Shown here piece after piece: positions 33,100 through 41,554 of a DNA stretch of 64,000 nt. Positions within the stretch are counted from its first letter, which is position 1. Each line of letters begins with the position of its first letter. Under the pieces are notes generated by a model. The model saw only the letters and a program-made list of their open reading frames with translations. It did no database searches and was not told the DNA's origin. Both the position numbers and the translations under genes were made by a program. Source of the DNA: an uncultured Helicobacteraceae bacterium (GTDB taxonomy: Bacteria; Campylobacterota; Campylobacteria; Campylobacterales; Helicobacteraceae); NCBI GenBank assembly GCA_910578285.1, contig CAJTQL010000009.1, forward strand, positions 1,685-65,684, in the 5' to 3' direction.

Positions 33100-34884
33100 T
33101 TATAAATTTTCTTCAAAAAATTTCTTCAATCTTTGATAAATCTCCTCATTGCGTGCCTCTATGTCCTCCTTGAGCCAATTTGTCTTATTGCTATTCCCTA
33201 AAGATTTTATTTCTAAAAAATTAGATTTTGAATATGGCTGTTTCTTTCTGGCAAAATACTCATTTCCTGCTTGAATATTTTGCTTCTTTTCAAGTAAAGA
33301 TTTATTCCCAATATATTCTAAAAATTTTTGTGCTTCCTTTTCATTCCAACCCATATAATTTGCTTTTGCCCATTTCTTTGGGAAAATATGCTCAATCTCA
33401 CCCTTAATAACACTATAATTTTTCTTATCACTATTCCATTCCCATTCTTGGTTTTCATCATAAATAAGTGTATGAATAGCTAAAATATATCTGATTTGCT
33501 TTTGTAAAGCTTTTATACAAAAATCAGTAAAATAATCAATTTTTGGCATTACCAAGTCTGGAATATTTAGAGAAGATTCAAATATTCTCCCTTTTCTTTC
33601 TTTAATTAAGATATTAGCCCTCATAAATCCCCAAAACAACCCAGAACTACCACCTTTCCCATAAATAAGCCCCAGTGCACAATAAGCAACAAGTTTTGGC
33701 AAAACCGCATCAAAAATATTTTTTTCATTATGAATGTTTCTTTGTGGTTTATAGACATAAAAGCACATACTTACAACCATTTGCCAAAGTTTATTTTGGT
33801 AAATATTTAAAATATCAAAATATTTTTGTGCTTCATTAGAAAAATACTCTTTGGGATTACACCAAAACTCTGCCAATTCTTGTATGAAAGTAAATGTTTC
33901 ATCCTTAGTTAATAATCCCTCATTAGCAGCAAAATTAGCTTTTTTCTTTCTTGAATTTTCCTTATCCTTTTTAGTAAAAAAATCTAAAGTGCTAGGAATA
34001 ACCGTATCCACTTCATTATGTAATGCCCTTATAATATGCTCATATTGCGTAAATAAAAAACCTATATTTTCATTTTTTAAATAAGGGGAATTAGTAATTT
34101 TGCTTTCTAAATTTTTCCATTCTATTGCGAAGTTTTTTCTATTTTCTTTGTTTTTCCCTTCGTAAATTAAACCCTTAAAAATATCTGACACACTCAAAGA
34201 AACTCCGCGATTATTGAGAGTATTAAAAATCCTTAAAGCATTTTCTTGTCCATTACATTCAATAGGCAAAACTATGCAAGAATTCAATAAAGAAAGACAA
34301 AAATTAAACCAATCTGCTGGTTGCTCTTTTGCTAATTCATCAATTTTCTTAATAAAATAGAGATAATTTTTTTCATAGTTGCAAGAAGATTTTTTTATAA
34401 TATTTTCTATATTTTCATCCTTTAAAATCTGATACTTATTACTTAAAATATTTTCCAAAAGTTCATTATCAGAATCAATTGCTACTTCGCTATGAATATG
34501 AGGTTTTTGAAAATCTATATCCCCATTAAGCTGATTTCTATCCCATAGACAAGAAGATAGCCGACTAATAAGCTCGGAAATATTTTTATTTTGTTGATTA
34601 ATGGCTTTTTCATACAAAGCCCGAATCAAGAGACTTAGTGTTGTTGTTCTCTGTTGTCCATCAATAATATTTTGTTTTCCATTTTCTTTATACATTACAA
34701 TAGAACCCAAAAAGTATTCATCATTTTCATCGGGCTCACCACTAAAAAAATTAAAAATATCGTCCCACAACTGCTCACATTCATCTTCACTCCAAATATA
34801 AGCCCTTTGATATATTGGAATTAAAAATTTATTTTTTGATAGATACTCCAATACGCTTTTACGTTCCGTTTTCATTTCTACCAT
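33100..34884 (-). CDS. DUF262/DUF1524 (GmrSD-type) defence nuclease
   Basis: 594 residues. The N-terminal DUF262 domain has FLIPIYQRAYIWSEDEC and the nucleotide-binding DGQQR motif (75-79). The C-terminal part has an HNH-type DUF1524 region: IEHIFPKKWA, IGNKSLLEKKQN, and NEYFARKK. GmrSD-like enzymes restrict modified phage DNA (type IV) using NTP. A single-chain S+D fusion is seen here. It is flanked by other R-M genes. Start ATG at 34884 or 34875 (MKTERK). Confidence 0.85.
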   Translation of the reverse strand: MVEMKTERKSVLEYLSKNKFLIPIYQRAYIWSEDECEQLWDDIFNFFSGEPDENDEYFLGSIVMYKENGKQNIIDGQQRTTTLSLLIRALYEKAINQQNKNISELISRLSSCLWDRNQLNGDIDFQKPHIHSEVAIDSDNELLENILSNKYQILKDENIENIIKKSSCNYEKNYLYFIKKIDELAKEQPADWFNFCLSLLNSCIVLPIECNGQENALRIFNTLNNRGVSLSVSDIFKGLIYEGKNKENRKNFAIEWKNLESKITNSPYLKNENIGFLFTQYEHIIRALHNEVDTVIPSTLDFFTKKDKENSRKKKANFAANEGLLTKDETFTFIQELAEFWCNPKEYFSNEAQKYFDILNIYQNKLWQMVVSMCFYVYKPQRNIHNEKNIFDAVLPKLVAYCALGLIYGKGGSSGLFWGFMRANILIKERKGRIFESSLNIPDLVMPKIDYFTDFCIKALQKQIRYILAIHTLIYDENQEWEWNSDKKNYSVIKGEIEHIFPKKWAKANYMGWNEKEAQKFLEYIGNKSLLEKKQNIQAGNEYFARKKQPYSKSNFLEIKSLGNSNKTNWLKEDIEARNEEIYQRLKKFFEENL

Positions 34885-35044
34885 AGCATTCCTCCCTCCA
34901 CTCTCAAAAATTCTTCCATTATATCCAAAAAATCAAAATAAAAAATAAAATATTTGAAAATCGAGCGCAGATACCCGAAAATGCCCCTAATAACGAGTTT
35001 TGCAGCATGCAGCATATTGCGACAAGATTTGTCGCGATACTCCC

Positions 35045-35740
35045 CTACACACGTACATCAATCTCGTCAATGGCATTGTGTTCTTTGTATTCACGAATGA
35101 GCTGTTCTATCACATCTTGTGCGGCTTGTTTGGCAATCTTTTCTGTCTGTTCCATATTCAACATTCCCCCGACTGATTGCAGCGCATAAGGGTCGCCTAA
35201 TGTAACGCGCCCGCCAAGCAGCAGTGCTCGTTCTTGTCGCAATGCCATTTGTCGTTCTGCTTCGGACATATCTGAACGATAATAAGGAGAACCAACGTCA
35301 CGTCCAAACTTTGTATATTTCAGCGCAAGATAATTCATTGCTACTGCCTCGCTACCTTGAGCAAGATTATCTCGGTGCGCAGACGCATAATATTGTTCAA
35401 TCGTATTTTTAGCACTTTCATATTGCTTGACTAACGATTCGGCATACGTACGTGCATAAATCTTGCCATCTGGGTCTACCACAGCATTCCAATTGACTTC
35501 TAACTCGTCATTTAAATCTTGAGTCTCTTTTATTAAAGCTGATAAATCTGTATTAGCGAGAGCTTTTTCAAGTTTTTCTACTTGTTCATCGCTGCTATTG
35601 ATAGAACCAATAATTTTTGCACTTGCTGTGGATTCGGTTTTTACTCTCGATTCTGTTTCTTCTTCTTTTTGTGCTGTTTTGGTGTCAGATTTTGCAGCAT
35701 AATAGCTTTGCGTATTTGCAGTCGTGTTGTTGATAAGCAT
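35045..35740 (-). CDS. Hypothetical protein under a sigma-54 promoter
   Basis: 231 residues from the ATG at 35740, chosen because AAAGGAG lies 7 nt upstream; a TTG at 35764 is weaker. No signal peptide or membrane segment. Low-complexity N-terminus (INNTTANTQSYYAAKSDTKTAQKEEE), then helical sequence with VVDPDGKIYART and a repeated VEKLEKAL style. A DPDGKI element also occurs in the pair at 42488/43155. Its RpoN promoter suggests expression with flagellar genes, as for the Campylobacter Fed proteins; function unknown. Confidence 0.65.
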   Translation of the reverse strand: MLINNTTANTQSYYAAKSDTKTAQKEEETESRVKTESTASAKIIGSINSSDEQVEKLEKALANTDLSALIKETQDLNDELEVNWNAVVDPDGKIYARTYAESLVKQYESAKNTIEQYYASAHRDNLAQGSEAVAMNYLALKYTKFGRDVGSPYYRSDMSEAERQMALRQERALLLGGRVTLGDPYALQSVGGMLNMEQTEKIAKQAAQDVIEQLIREYKEHNAIDEIDVRV

Positions 35741-35778
35741 ATCAAACTCCTTTAATGTTGTCAATTATGCACTAACAC

Positions 35779-35794
35779 AAGCAAATTTTGTTCC
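35779..35794 (-). promoter_or_regulatory. Sigma-54 (RpoN) promoter
   Basis: Read on the minus strand: GGAAC-AAAAT-TTGCTT, matching the epsilonproteobacterial -24/-12 consensus with exact GG-N10-GC spacing. Expected start about 12 nt downstream, near 35768, 28 nt before the ATG of the hypothetical gene. Confidence 0.7.
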
Positions 35795-35815
35795 CACTCA
35801 ATCGCTCCAAGCGGC

Positions 35816-35844
35816 TTGACATGTTTACTTTTGGGCGCTATCAT
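35816..35844 (+). promoter_or_regulatory. Sigma-70-type promoter for the SMR genes
   Basis: TTGACA (35816-35821), 17-bp spacer, TATCAT (35839-35844), pointing toward the SMR pair and divergent from the sigma-54 promoter. Confidence 0.55.
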
Positions 35845-35880
35845 GCTCATCGATATATGGCAGGTTTGAGGGAGGATTCG

Positions 35881-36144
35881 ATGAATCTTGAAATCATCGC
35901 ATGGGCGCGTGTTGTGTGTGCCGTGCCTGTTGGAATCTGCGCAACAAGTATTAACACGAGTAAAACGCTCATCTTTAGAGATTGTTTTTCATTGATATAT
36001 CTCATTCTTATCTTAATTCCTCCATATACTATCATCAAGATAATATTCAACTTCAAAGATTCGAGCACAGATGATTCACGCCTTGCGCATAGAATAAATA
36101 AGAATCCTCGCTTTGGTGAGAGATTTGTAGGAGATTCCAAATGA
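35881..36144 (+). CDS. Small hypothetical membrane protein upstream of the SMR pair
   Basis: 88 residues from ATG 35881, with GGGAGG just upstream. One hydrophobic segment (CFSLIYLILILIPPYTIIKIIF), basic tail. Its stop overlaps the first SMR start by 4 bp (ATGA), which argues for translation. No family recognised; it could instead be a remnant. Confidence 0.35.
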   Translation: MNLEIIAWARVVCAVPVGICATSINTSKTLIFRDCFSLIYLILILIPPYTIIKIIFNFKDSSTDDSRLAHRINKNPRFGERFVGDSK

Positions 36145-36491
36145 GCCTTAGAACAGCCTATTCTTTTTTAACGCTCGCTATCCTCACAGAAGTGCTTGCG
36201 GTGCATATTATGAAAGCAAGCGATGGTGCAATCTTTGGATACGCTTGCATGCTACTCTTGCTTGTGGTTTCGTATTACTTTATGGCTCTTTCACTCAAAA
36301 GGCTTTCAATTAGTGTTGCCTATGCAATTTGGGAAGTTTTGGGCGCAGTGTGTGTAGTGGGACTTAGTATTTTTTATTTCAATGAAGAATTATTATGGAC
36401 GCAAAAACTAGGTATCGCACTTTCCTTTTGCGGCATTGGACTCATTAACTATGCCGAATTGCGCAATAATAAAACACATAAGGATTCATAA
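36141..36491 (+). CDS. Small multidrug resistance (SMR) transporter subunit, MdtJ-like
   Basis: 116 residues, four membrane helices. SMR signature LAILTEVLAVHIMKAS with the essential Glu17 (equivalent to Glu14 of EmrE), and a SVAYAIWEVLGAV loop-helix. Proton-coupled export of cationic compounds, or of polyamines in MdtJI. Paired end-to-end with a second SMR gene, so a heterodimer is likely. Confidence 0.9.
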   Translation: MSLRTAYSFLTLAILTEVLAVHIMKASDGAIFGYACMLLLLVVSYYFMALSLKRLSISVAYAIWEVLGAVCVVGLSIFYFNEELLWTQKLGIALSFCGIGLINYAELRNNKTHKDS

Positions 36492-36812
36492 ATGAGCTGG
36501 GCATTAGGGTTAGTCGCTTTTGCAGCTATTTTGGATATTTTTGCAAATTTGTTTCTTAAAAAATCCAACGCTTTTACACATAAAGGCTACACAATAGCGT
36601 GCATTTTGATGGTGTGGGCAGCATTTATCGCATTGACTTTCACTCTCGAAATATTGCCTCTTAGCGTTGCATATTCCACATGGGGCGCAGTGGGTATTAT
36701 CGGCACAACGGCGGGAGGATACATCTTATTTAAAGAAAGAATCGGGGCAATAGGCTATTTGGGTATTATAATCGTCCTATGTGCAGTGATTTTGCTTCAT
36801 GTTGAAATTTAG
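36492..36812 (+). CDS. SMR transporter subunit, MdtI-like, with Glu-to-Asp at the proton site
   Basis: 106 residues, four helices (SVAYSTWGAVGIIGTTAGGYILFKE is the SMR core). At the position of the essential Glu (eight before the conserved Lys), it has Asp15 (AAILDIFANLFLKKS). In EmrE the Glu-to-Asp change alters proton affinity. ATG follows the upstream stop without a gap, as in paired SMR operons. Confidence 0.88.
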   Translation: MSWALGLVAFAAILDIFANLFLKKSNAFTHKGYTIACILMVWAAFIALTFTLEILPLSVAYSTWGAVGIIGTTAGGYILFKERIGAIGYLGIIIVLCAVILLHVEI

Positions 36813-36865
36813 AAACAAGTTAAAGAAAAAGTCAATAACACGACTATGCAACTTTTGCCTAACAA

Positions 36866-38950
36866 CTAGAACTTTTTCTGATTCACATCTGCAAGAATCT
36901 TCTCGGCAACATTCTCGACTGTATCACTAATTGTTTGTGAATGGTTGGCAATCTCGACATTCTGTGCATTGGCAGATTCGAGCTGGCTCACGGCTTCATT
37001 GATTTGTTCGATACCCAATGTTTGCTCCTTAATCGATTCGCCCATATCATTGATACTTTGCACAAGGACATTGACATTTGCCTCAATCTCGCTAAGGCTC
37101 TTTGTCGTGCGCTCGGCGAGCTTGCGCACTTCGTCTGCCACAACGGCAAATCCACGTCCATGCTCGCCCGCACGCGCTGCTTCAATCGCGGCATTGAGCG
37201 CGAGCAGATTCGTTTGGTCAGCGATGTCGCGAATCACAGCGACAATATTGCGAATATCATTTGCTTGATTGCTGACATCGGTTGCGCGGCTATTCACATT
37301 CTGCATAGAGCTGCTAATCTCATTCAGTGCGCTTGCTGTCTCTTCGAGATTGCTCGCTTGATTATTGCTACTTTGTGTAATATCAAGCACTGCTTGATTT
37401 AGCTCTTTTGCGCTTGATTCAAGCTCACTAGCAAAAGTCGCTGATGTATGGAGCATTTGTTTAATATTTTGCCCAAGTGTATTTGTAACAACTTCTACAC
37501 GTCCTTGCGCATTATTAATCTCTGTGGTAAAATCAAGATTCACATAACTATCAAAGACACGACTAATTTCATTGATATCACTACCAATATTCTGTTGCAA
37601 TGTGTCAAGCATTTGGTTGAGCACATTTTTGAGCTCAATGAGCTGCGGATTGTGCGGATTTTCTATAATACGTGCGGTAAGATTCCCATCTTCAATAGCT
37701 TGTGCTGTTTGCATCGATTGTTGCACAGCACGTCTATCTACCTCTAAGCCTTCTTGTGTTTGTTTGATATTTTCATTAATCGCAACAGTCATTGTACCAA
37801 TTTCATCATGCGATTTAGGTTTGACAAAGTTTGGTGGGTTTGGAACCTTATGGTTGAGATATTCAAAAAAATTCAAAAGGAGAGACGAGAGAATATGCAA
37901 ACGAGAAATAATTTGCATACGCACAAAAACAAGCATTGCTAACACAACAATAATAACAACGGTGATATTAGCAATAATCATAGCGATTCGTAATGCTACG
38001 ATAGGTTCGTTGATAGAACTTTCAGGTGCAGAGATAATGAGCGTCCAAGTCGCCAAATTGCCCCCAATATGCATCGTTGCAACTGCTGTATGGCTAAATT
38101 CGCCTAGCGAGTTAATATAGCTAGACAAGCCCTCAATTTGATTCTCAATCATATGTTTGAGCTCGTTCATCGTAGGGCTCTGGTTGACTTCACGCAAAAA
38201 TTTGCCTAAAAATTCGCGCCGCCCATGTCCTGCGATTGTAGAATCTGTTGCATACATGCCCTTGAAATCGCCTTTGAACACCGAGCGTGCAGGGTCTTGG
38301 AGAATTGCATTGACGCTCAACAAGTCGACAAACACGCCAAGGACGCCAATTGGGTGTCCATTTTGGTCAAAAATGGGCTGGTTAATACCCATACCAAAAT
38401 ATTCTTTATTATTGATTTTTTTCCAACTCGGGCTTCCAACAGTAGGTTTGCTTGTGTCAAGAGCCTTTTGAACACTTCCAAATGTTATAATGATTTCGTC
38501 TGCTTGGATAATCTCTGTTTTATTATTTTCATCTCTAATCGCCAAAACCATAAAGTCACCATTAGGCAAACGATGCTTGGGGTTGCTGATGAGTTCATTT
38601 TTATATCGCGAGTCTTTAAGATAGATATAGCCAAAATCCCCCCACTGATTGCTAAGAAGCATATCGACAACATCATTATCAAGAACGGCTTGCTCGCCTC
38701 GCCACACATTGCGCATAACATATTGCTTGCTCGCATTCACAGACGCATAGATTTCATTGAAATACCCATTCACAAGGGCTGCTTCGCCTTCTGCAGCGTT
38801 AATAAGCATTTTTTCAGATTCTGTTGTTTGGATTGCGACCATCACTTGGGACACAATAAACGTAACAATAATCATGCAAATTGCCAATATTACCGACAAC
38901 CCAAAAGCTATCTTCGTACCAATACCAAAAGAATGCAGACTAAATCTCAT
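36866..38950 (-). CDS. Methyl-accepting chemotaxis protein
   Basis: 694 residues. Membrane helix about 12-38, large periplasmic dCache-like sensor (to about 320; contains GVFVDLLSVNAILQDP and WTLIISAPE), second helix about 325-345, HAMP region, and a cytoplasmic signalling domain with DQTNLLALNAAIEAARAGEHGRGFAVVADEVRKLAERT. It relays an extracellular signal to CheA/CheW. Monocistronic, with GGGAGG as ribosome site. Ligand unknown. Confidence 0.93.
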   Translation of the reverse strand: MRFSLHSFGIGTKIAFGLSVILAICMIIVTFIVSQVMVAIQTTESEKMLINAAEGEAALVNGYFNEIYASVNASKQYVMRNVWRGEQAVLDNDVVDMLLSNQWGDFGYIYLKDSRYKNELISNPKHRLPNGDFMVLAIRDENNKTEIIQADEIIITFGSVQKALDTSKPTVGSPSWKKINNKEYFGMGINQPIFDQNGHPIGVLGVFVDLLSVNAILQDPARSVFKGDFKGMYATDSTIAGHGRREFLGKFLREVNQSPTMNELKHMIENQIEGLSSYINSLGEFSHTAVATMHIGGNLATWTLIISAPESSINEPIVALRIAMIIANITVVIIVVLAMLVFVRMQIISRLHILSSLLLNFFEYLNHKVPNPPNFVKPKSHDEIGTMTVAINENIKQTQEGLEVDRRAVQQSMQTAQAIEDGNLTARIIENPHNPQLIELKNVLNQMLDTLQQNIGSDINEISRVFDSYVNLDFTTEINNAQGRVEVVTNTLGQNIKQMLHTSATFASELESSAKELNQAVLDITQSSNNQASNLEETASALNEISSSMQNVNSRATDVSNQANDIRNIVAVIRDIADQTNLLALNAAIEAARAGEHGRGFAVVADEVRKLAERTTKSLSEIEANVNVLVQSINDMGESIKEQTLGIEQINEAVSQLESANAQNVEIANHSQTISDTVENVAEKILADVNQKKF

Positions 38951-39084
38951 AATCCCCCCTCCCCCGACCCTCTCGGATATTCAACGGAGACTTTATTCTA
39001 AAAACCAATAATAGCGGAATTCTACACTAAAAAACCTTAGAAAAATATTAAATTTAGGAAGGCGCAAGCTCATCGAATCCTAGA

Positions 39085-39345
39085 GCATTCAGTTTTCGCA
39101 AATAACCGATGTAGAGCATAAGCATGGCAACCGCAACAAGCCGCGCTGTGTTGCAAGCCCTTTACCTCTGTGATTCTGCTGATTTGTTCTTGCTTGGAGT
39201 CGCAGAGGCAAGGCAATCTTGTTAGCACTAAATCTCGTTGGTTGTGTTGATAAAATCAATCGCCTTGTCCATTCCAACATAGGGTGCGCTTGATAGACAA
39301 TTTCTTCAATCATCACAGGCAAGGTATTATTTTTGAGCGCGGGAA
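39085..39345 (-). pseudogene. Decayed carboxymuconolactone decarboxylase fragment (2)
   Basis: Minus-strand ALKNNTLPVMIEEIVYQAHPM, NKIALPLRLQAR, and KGLATQRGLL line up with ALKNGVEPVAIKEILYQATPY, GIALPLESQGR, and KGLETQRALF of the intact CMD at 6539. A stop and frame slips interrupt it. It lies between the receptor and the mdaB operon. Confidence 0.75.
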
Positions 39346-39349
39346 GCTT

Positions 39350-39801
39350 TTTTCTTTACAAAGTCTTCATCATCATAATAAGCTATGGATTCTTGTTGTG
39401 ATTTGATTTCTAACTTCATAGAAATATCACATTCGTGCATATCATTAAACTCACTTTTGTATAACAAGGCAAAATAATAAAGCTTCGCAAATATTATTTG
39501 TATCGCGTTTTGTATTCTAAAGCTCCCCTATATAAAGATTTTCTTGCAATCCATAGCTTCCAAGCCACGCATTGCTTGAATGTATTGAGCAGTGTTGTAG
39601 CTCTTTGATTCTATTCTGTTTTGACATTACGATATCCTATTCATTTTGACTAGCATCTTTCCTCACTCCGCCTTAACCCCCCCCCCACCTTTAACGAGCA
39701 ATCTTTTAGAATCTATGATGACTTCTACTCCACCAGCTTGAGAATTTTAGAGCTTCTGCAATCACTAGATTTGCTAATGTTCTTTGCATTTTTGTTCCAT
39801 A
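39350..39801. other. Gene-poor stretch with C10 tract
   Basis: No intact gene. Short minus-strand fragments (for example HSSNAWLGSYGLQENLYIGEL near 39600-39530) look like debris. Ten C in a row occupy 39677-39686, resembling the poly-G tracts of phase-variable genes but with no open frame around it. Confidence 0.45.
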
Positions 39802-40380
39802 CTATCCAAAACTTTTATGCAAATGCGCCTTATAGTCAGCGATATATTGCTCAACTTGTGGATTTTTGACGACATCATTGCACATAAAAGTGGGCAAAAC
39901 CTGCATTCCCAAAAATTCATGCGCCTTGCGCAAATGCAAATATACGATTTCCACACCTAGACCTTCAAAGAATCCATTTTTGTCTGTAAAAGCCTCAATG
40001 GGTGCATTCCACGTAACGCTCAACATCACCTTTTTGCCTTGCGACAACCCGCCACTGCCATATTTTAGGCTATCATCTTTGCGGCTGCGTCCATCATTTT
40101 TGAACAAAATGCCAGCACCTTCGATATAGACTTCATCGATATATTTTTTCACAATCCAAGGTTCGCCCATCCACCAAGCAGGTAGCTGGTAAATCAACAC
40201 ATCACTCTTGCTAATCTTTTGCACTTCCTCTTGCACATTATAGCCATTGTCGATGATTGTTTCAACCACTTTGAATCCCAAAAATTCTAAAGTTTCCTTT
40301 GCCACATTCTGCAAAGTTTCACTTAACTTTCCGCCCGAATTTCCAAATTTTTTTGCACCATTAAGCAATAATGCTTGCAT
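39802..40380 (-). CDS. mdaB: NAD(P)H quinone reductase MdaB
   Basis: 192 residues, flavodoxin-like fold: LLLNGAKKFGNSGGKLSETL (phosphate loop), IYQLPAWWMGEPWIVKKYIDEV, and YGSGGLSQGKKVMLSVTWNAP are hallmarks of MdaB, an FAD enzyme that reduces quinones by two electrons and protects Helicobacter from oxidative stress. No signal peptide. Last gene of the minus-strand operon that starts at the MerR-type promoter 42322-42292. Confidence 0.9.
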   Translation of the reverse strand: MQALLLNGAKKFGNSGGKLSETLQNVAKETLEFLGFKVVETIIDNGYNVQEEVQKISKSDVLIYQLPAWWMGEPWIVKKYIDEVYIEGAGILFKNDGRSRKDDSLKYGSGGLSQGKKVMLSVTWNAPIEAFTDKNGFFEGLGVEIVYLHLRKAHEFLGMQVLPTFMCNDVVKNPQVEQYIADYKAHLHKSFG

Positions 40381-40389
40381 CTTTTCTCC

Positions 40390-41016
40390 TTATTTCTTAT
40401 GATGAAGATTTGTATCTAGCTCTTTTAATACCCTTGCTGGATTACCTCCAACAATCACATTGGGCGGGACATCTTTTGTAACAACGCTGCCTGCGGCAAT
40501 GATTGAATTTTCGCCAATCGTTACGCCGGGACAAATTGTTACATTGATTCCAATCCACACCCTGTCTTTGATGACAATCGGTTTGCAAAAAGTCGCTTGA
40601 CGATTATACGGATTGAAATCGTGGTTAATTGTTGTGAGGCAAACTTTGGGTGCGATAAATACATCATCGCCAATCACGATTCCGCCTCTATCCATAAACG
40701 TACAAGCCTGATTCATAAAGAAATTTTTGCCCACGCGAATATTGCGCCCAAAGTCGACATAAAAGGGCGGAATTATCCATGTGTTTTCATCAAGCTTTTG
40801 CCCAATAATCTTGCTAAAAATCTTGCGCACTTTCTTGGGACTATGCGCGCCCGAATTCAACTTGTTTGTCAGCGCAATCGTGCGCATGATGATTTCTAAA
40901 ATCTTTGGAAACTCTTTGTCGTTCATATCGATGAGTTCGCCCTCCAAATCGCGCGTCAAAATATCGCGATTTGTTGTTGGAGCGGGCATGCTGCGGAGCG
41001 AAAATTGTGTTGCCAT
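40390..41016 (-). CDS. Maltose/galactoside O-acetyltransferase-like enzyme
   Basis: 208 residues, left-handed beta-helix: GIVIGDDVFIAPKVCLTTINHDFNP holds the catalytic His, followed by IVIKDRVWIGINVTICPGVTIGENSIIAAGSVVTKDVPPNVIVGGNPARVL. NodL/LacA/Maa group, using acetyl-CoA. N-terminal 90 residues are helical and slightly long for the family. Acceptor unknown. Member of the redox operon, between the cupin and mdaB genes. Confidence 0.87.
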   Translation of the reverse strand: MATQFSLRSMPAPTTNRDILTRDLEGELIDMNDKEFPKILEIIMRTIALTNKLNSGAHSPKKVRKIFSKIIGQKLDENTWIIPPFYVDFGRNIRVGKNFFMNQACTFMDRGGIVIGDDVFIAPKVCLTTINHDFNPYNRQATFCKPIVIKDRVWIGINVTICPGVTIGENSIIAAGSVVTKDVPPNVIVGGNPARVLKELDTNLHHKK

Positions 41017-41019
41017 TTC

Positions 41020-41535
41020 TTACTCCTTTGATAGTTTTTGTGCCGCTTGGACATAAGTTTTATATTCCTCATCACTTAAAAGTTCAAGCCACGTTACATT
41101 CTTGCCATTTTTTTTGTGCGTAAGCGCGATATGCTCCCCGATTTCGTTCAATCCCGCGCCATGCCAATGCTCCACATCAGGTGGGCAGAGCACAACATCG
41201 CCCGGCTTAGCGATTTGGGCGATTCCGCCTTTTGTGCCCGTATAAATGCTGCCTTGTGTAACAAGCAATGTCTGCCCCGCTGGGTGCGTATGCCATGCAG
41301 TGCGTGCGCCTTTTTCAAACCGCACCAAAGCGCCGCCAAAAGGACGATAACTATCGCTTTTAAACAGCATTTTGACATGCACGTCGCCGCTAAAGATTTT
41401 AGAATCTCCCTTAAATCCTCCCAAGCTTCCACTTTTTACAATCTCTTGTGTCTTTTGTATTTCTGCCTCCTTTGCGATTCCAAGATTTGCGCAACTTAAC
41501 ACGCCAACTAAAGCTAAACTAACAATTTTTTGCAT
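41020..41535 (-). CDS. Periplasmic cupin-domain protein
   Basis: 171 residues with a Sec signal (MQKIVSLALVGVLSCANLGIA). Single cupin barrel: motif 1 ARTAWHTHPAGQTLLVTQG (two His, Gln) and motif 2 PGDVVLCPPDVEHWHGA (His residues), which would bind one metal. Such small cupins (CMD-associated type) are common next to CMD and AKR genes. Enzymatic role not determinable. Confidence 0.87.
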   Translation of the reverse strand: MQKIVSLALVGVLSCANLGIAKEAEIQKTQEIVKSGSLGGFKGDSKIFSGDVHVKMLFKSDSYRPFGGALVRFEKGARTAWHTHPAGQTLLVTQGSIYTGTKGGIAQIAKPGDVVLCPPDVEHWHGAGLNEIGEHIALTHKKNGKNVTWLELLSDEEYKTYVQAAQKLSKE

Positions 41536-41554
41536 TCTTTCTCCTTTTGTTCTC

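Noticed and set aside
38951..38990. FliA (sigma-28) promoter for the chemotaxis receptor (TAAAGTCT and CCGAGAG on the minus strand)
   Set aside because: Spacing is off by one and the -10 matches poorly; not strong enough to list.
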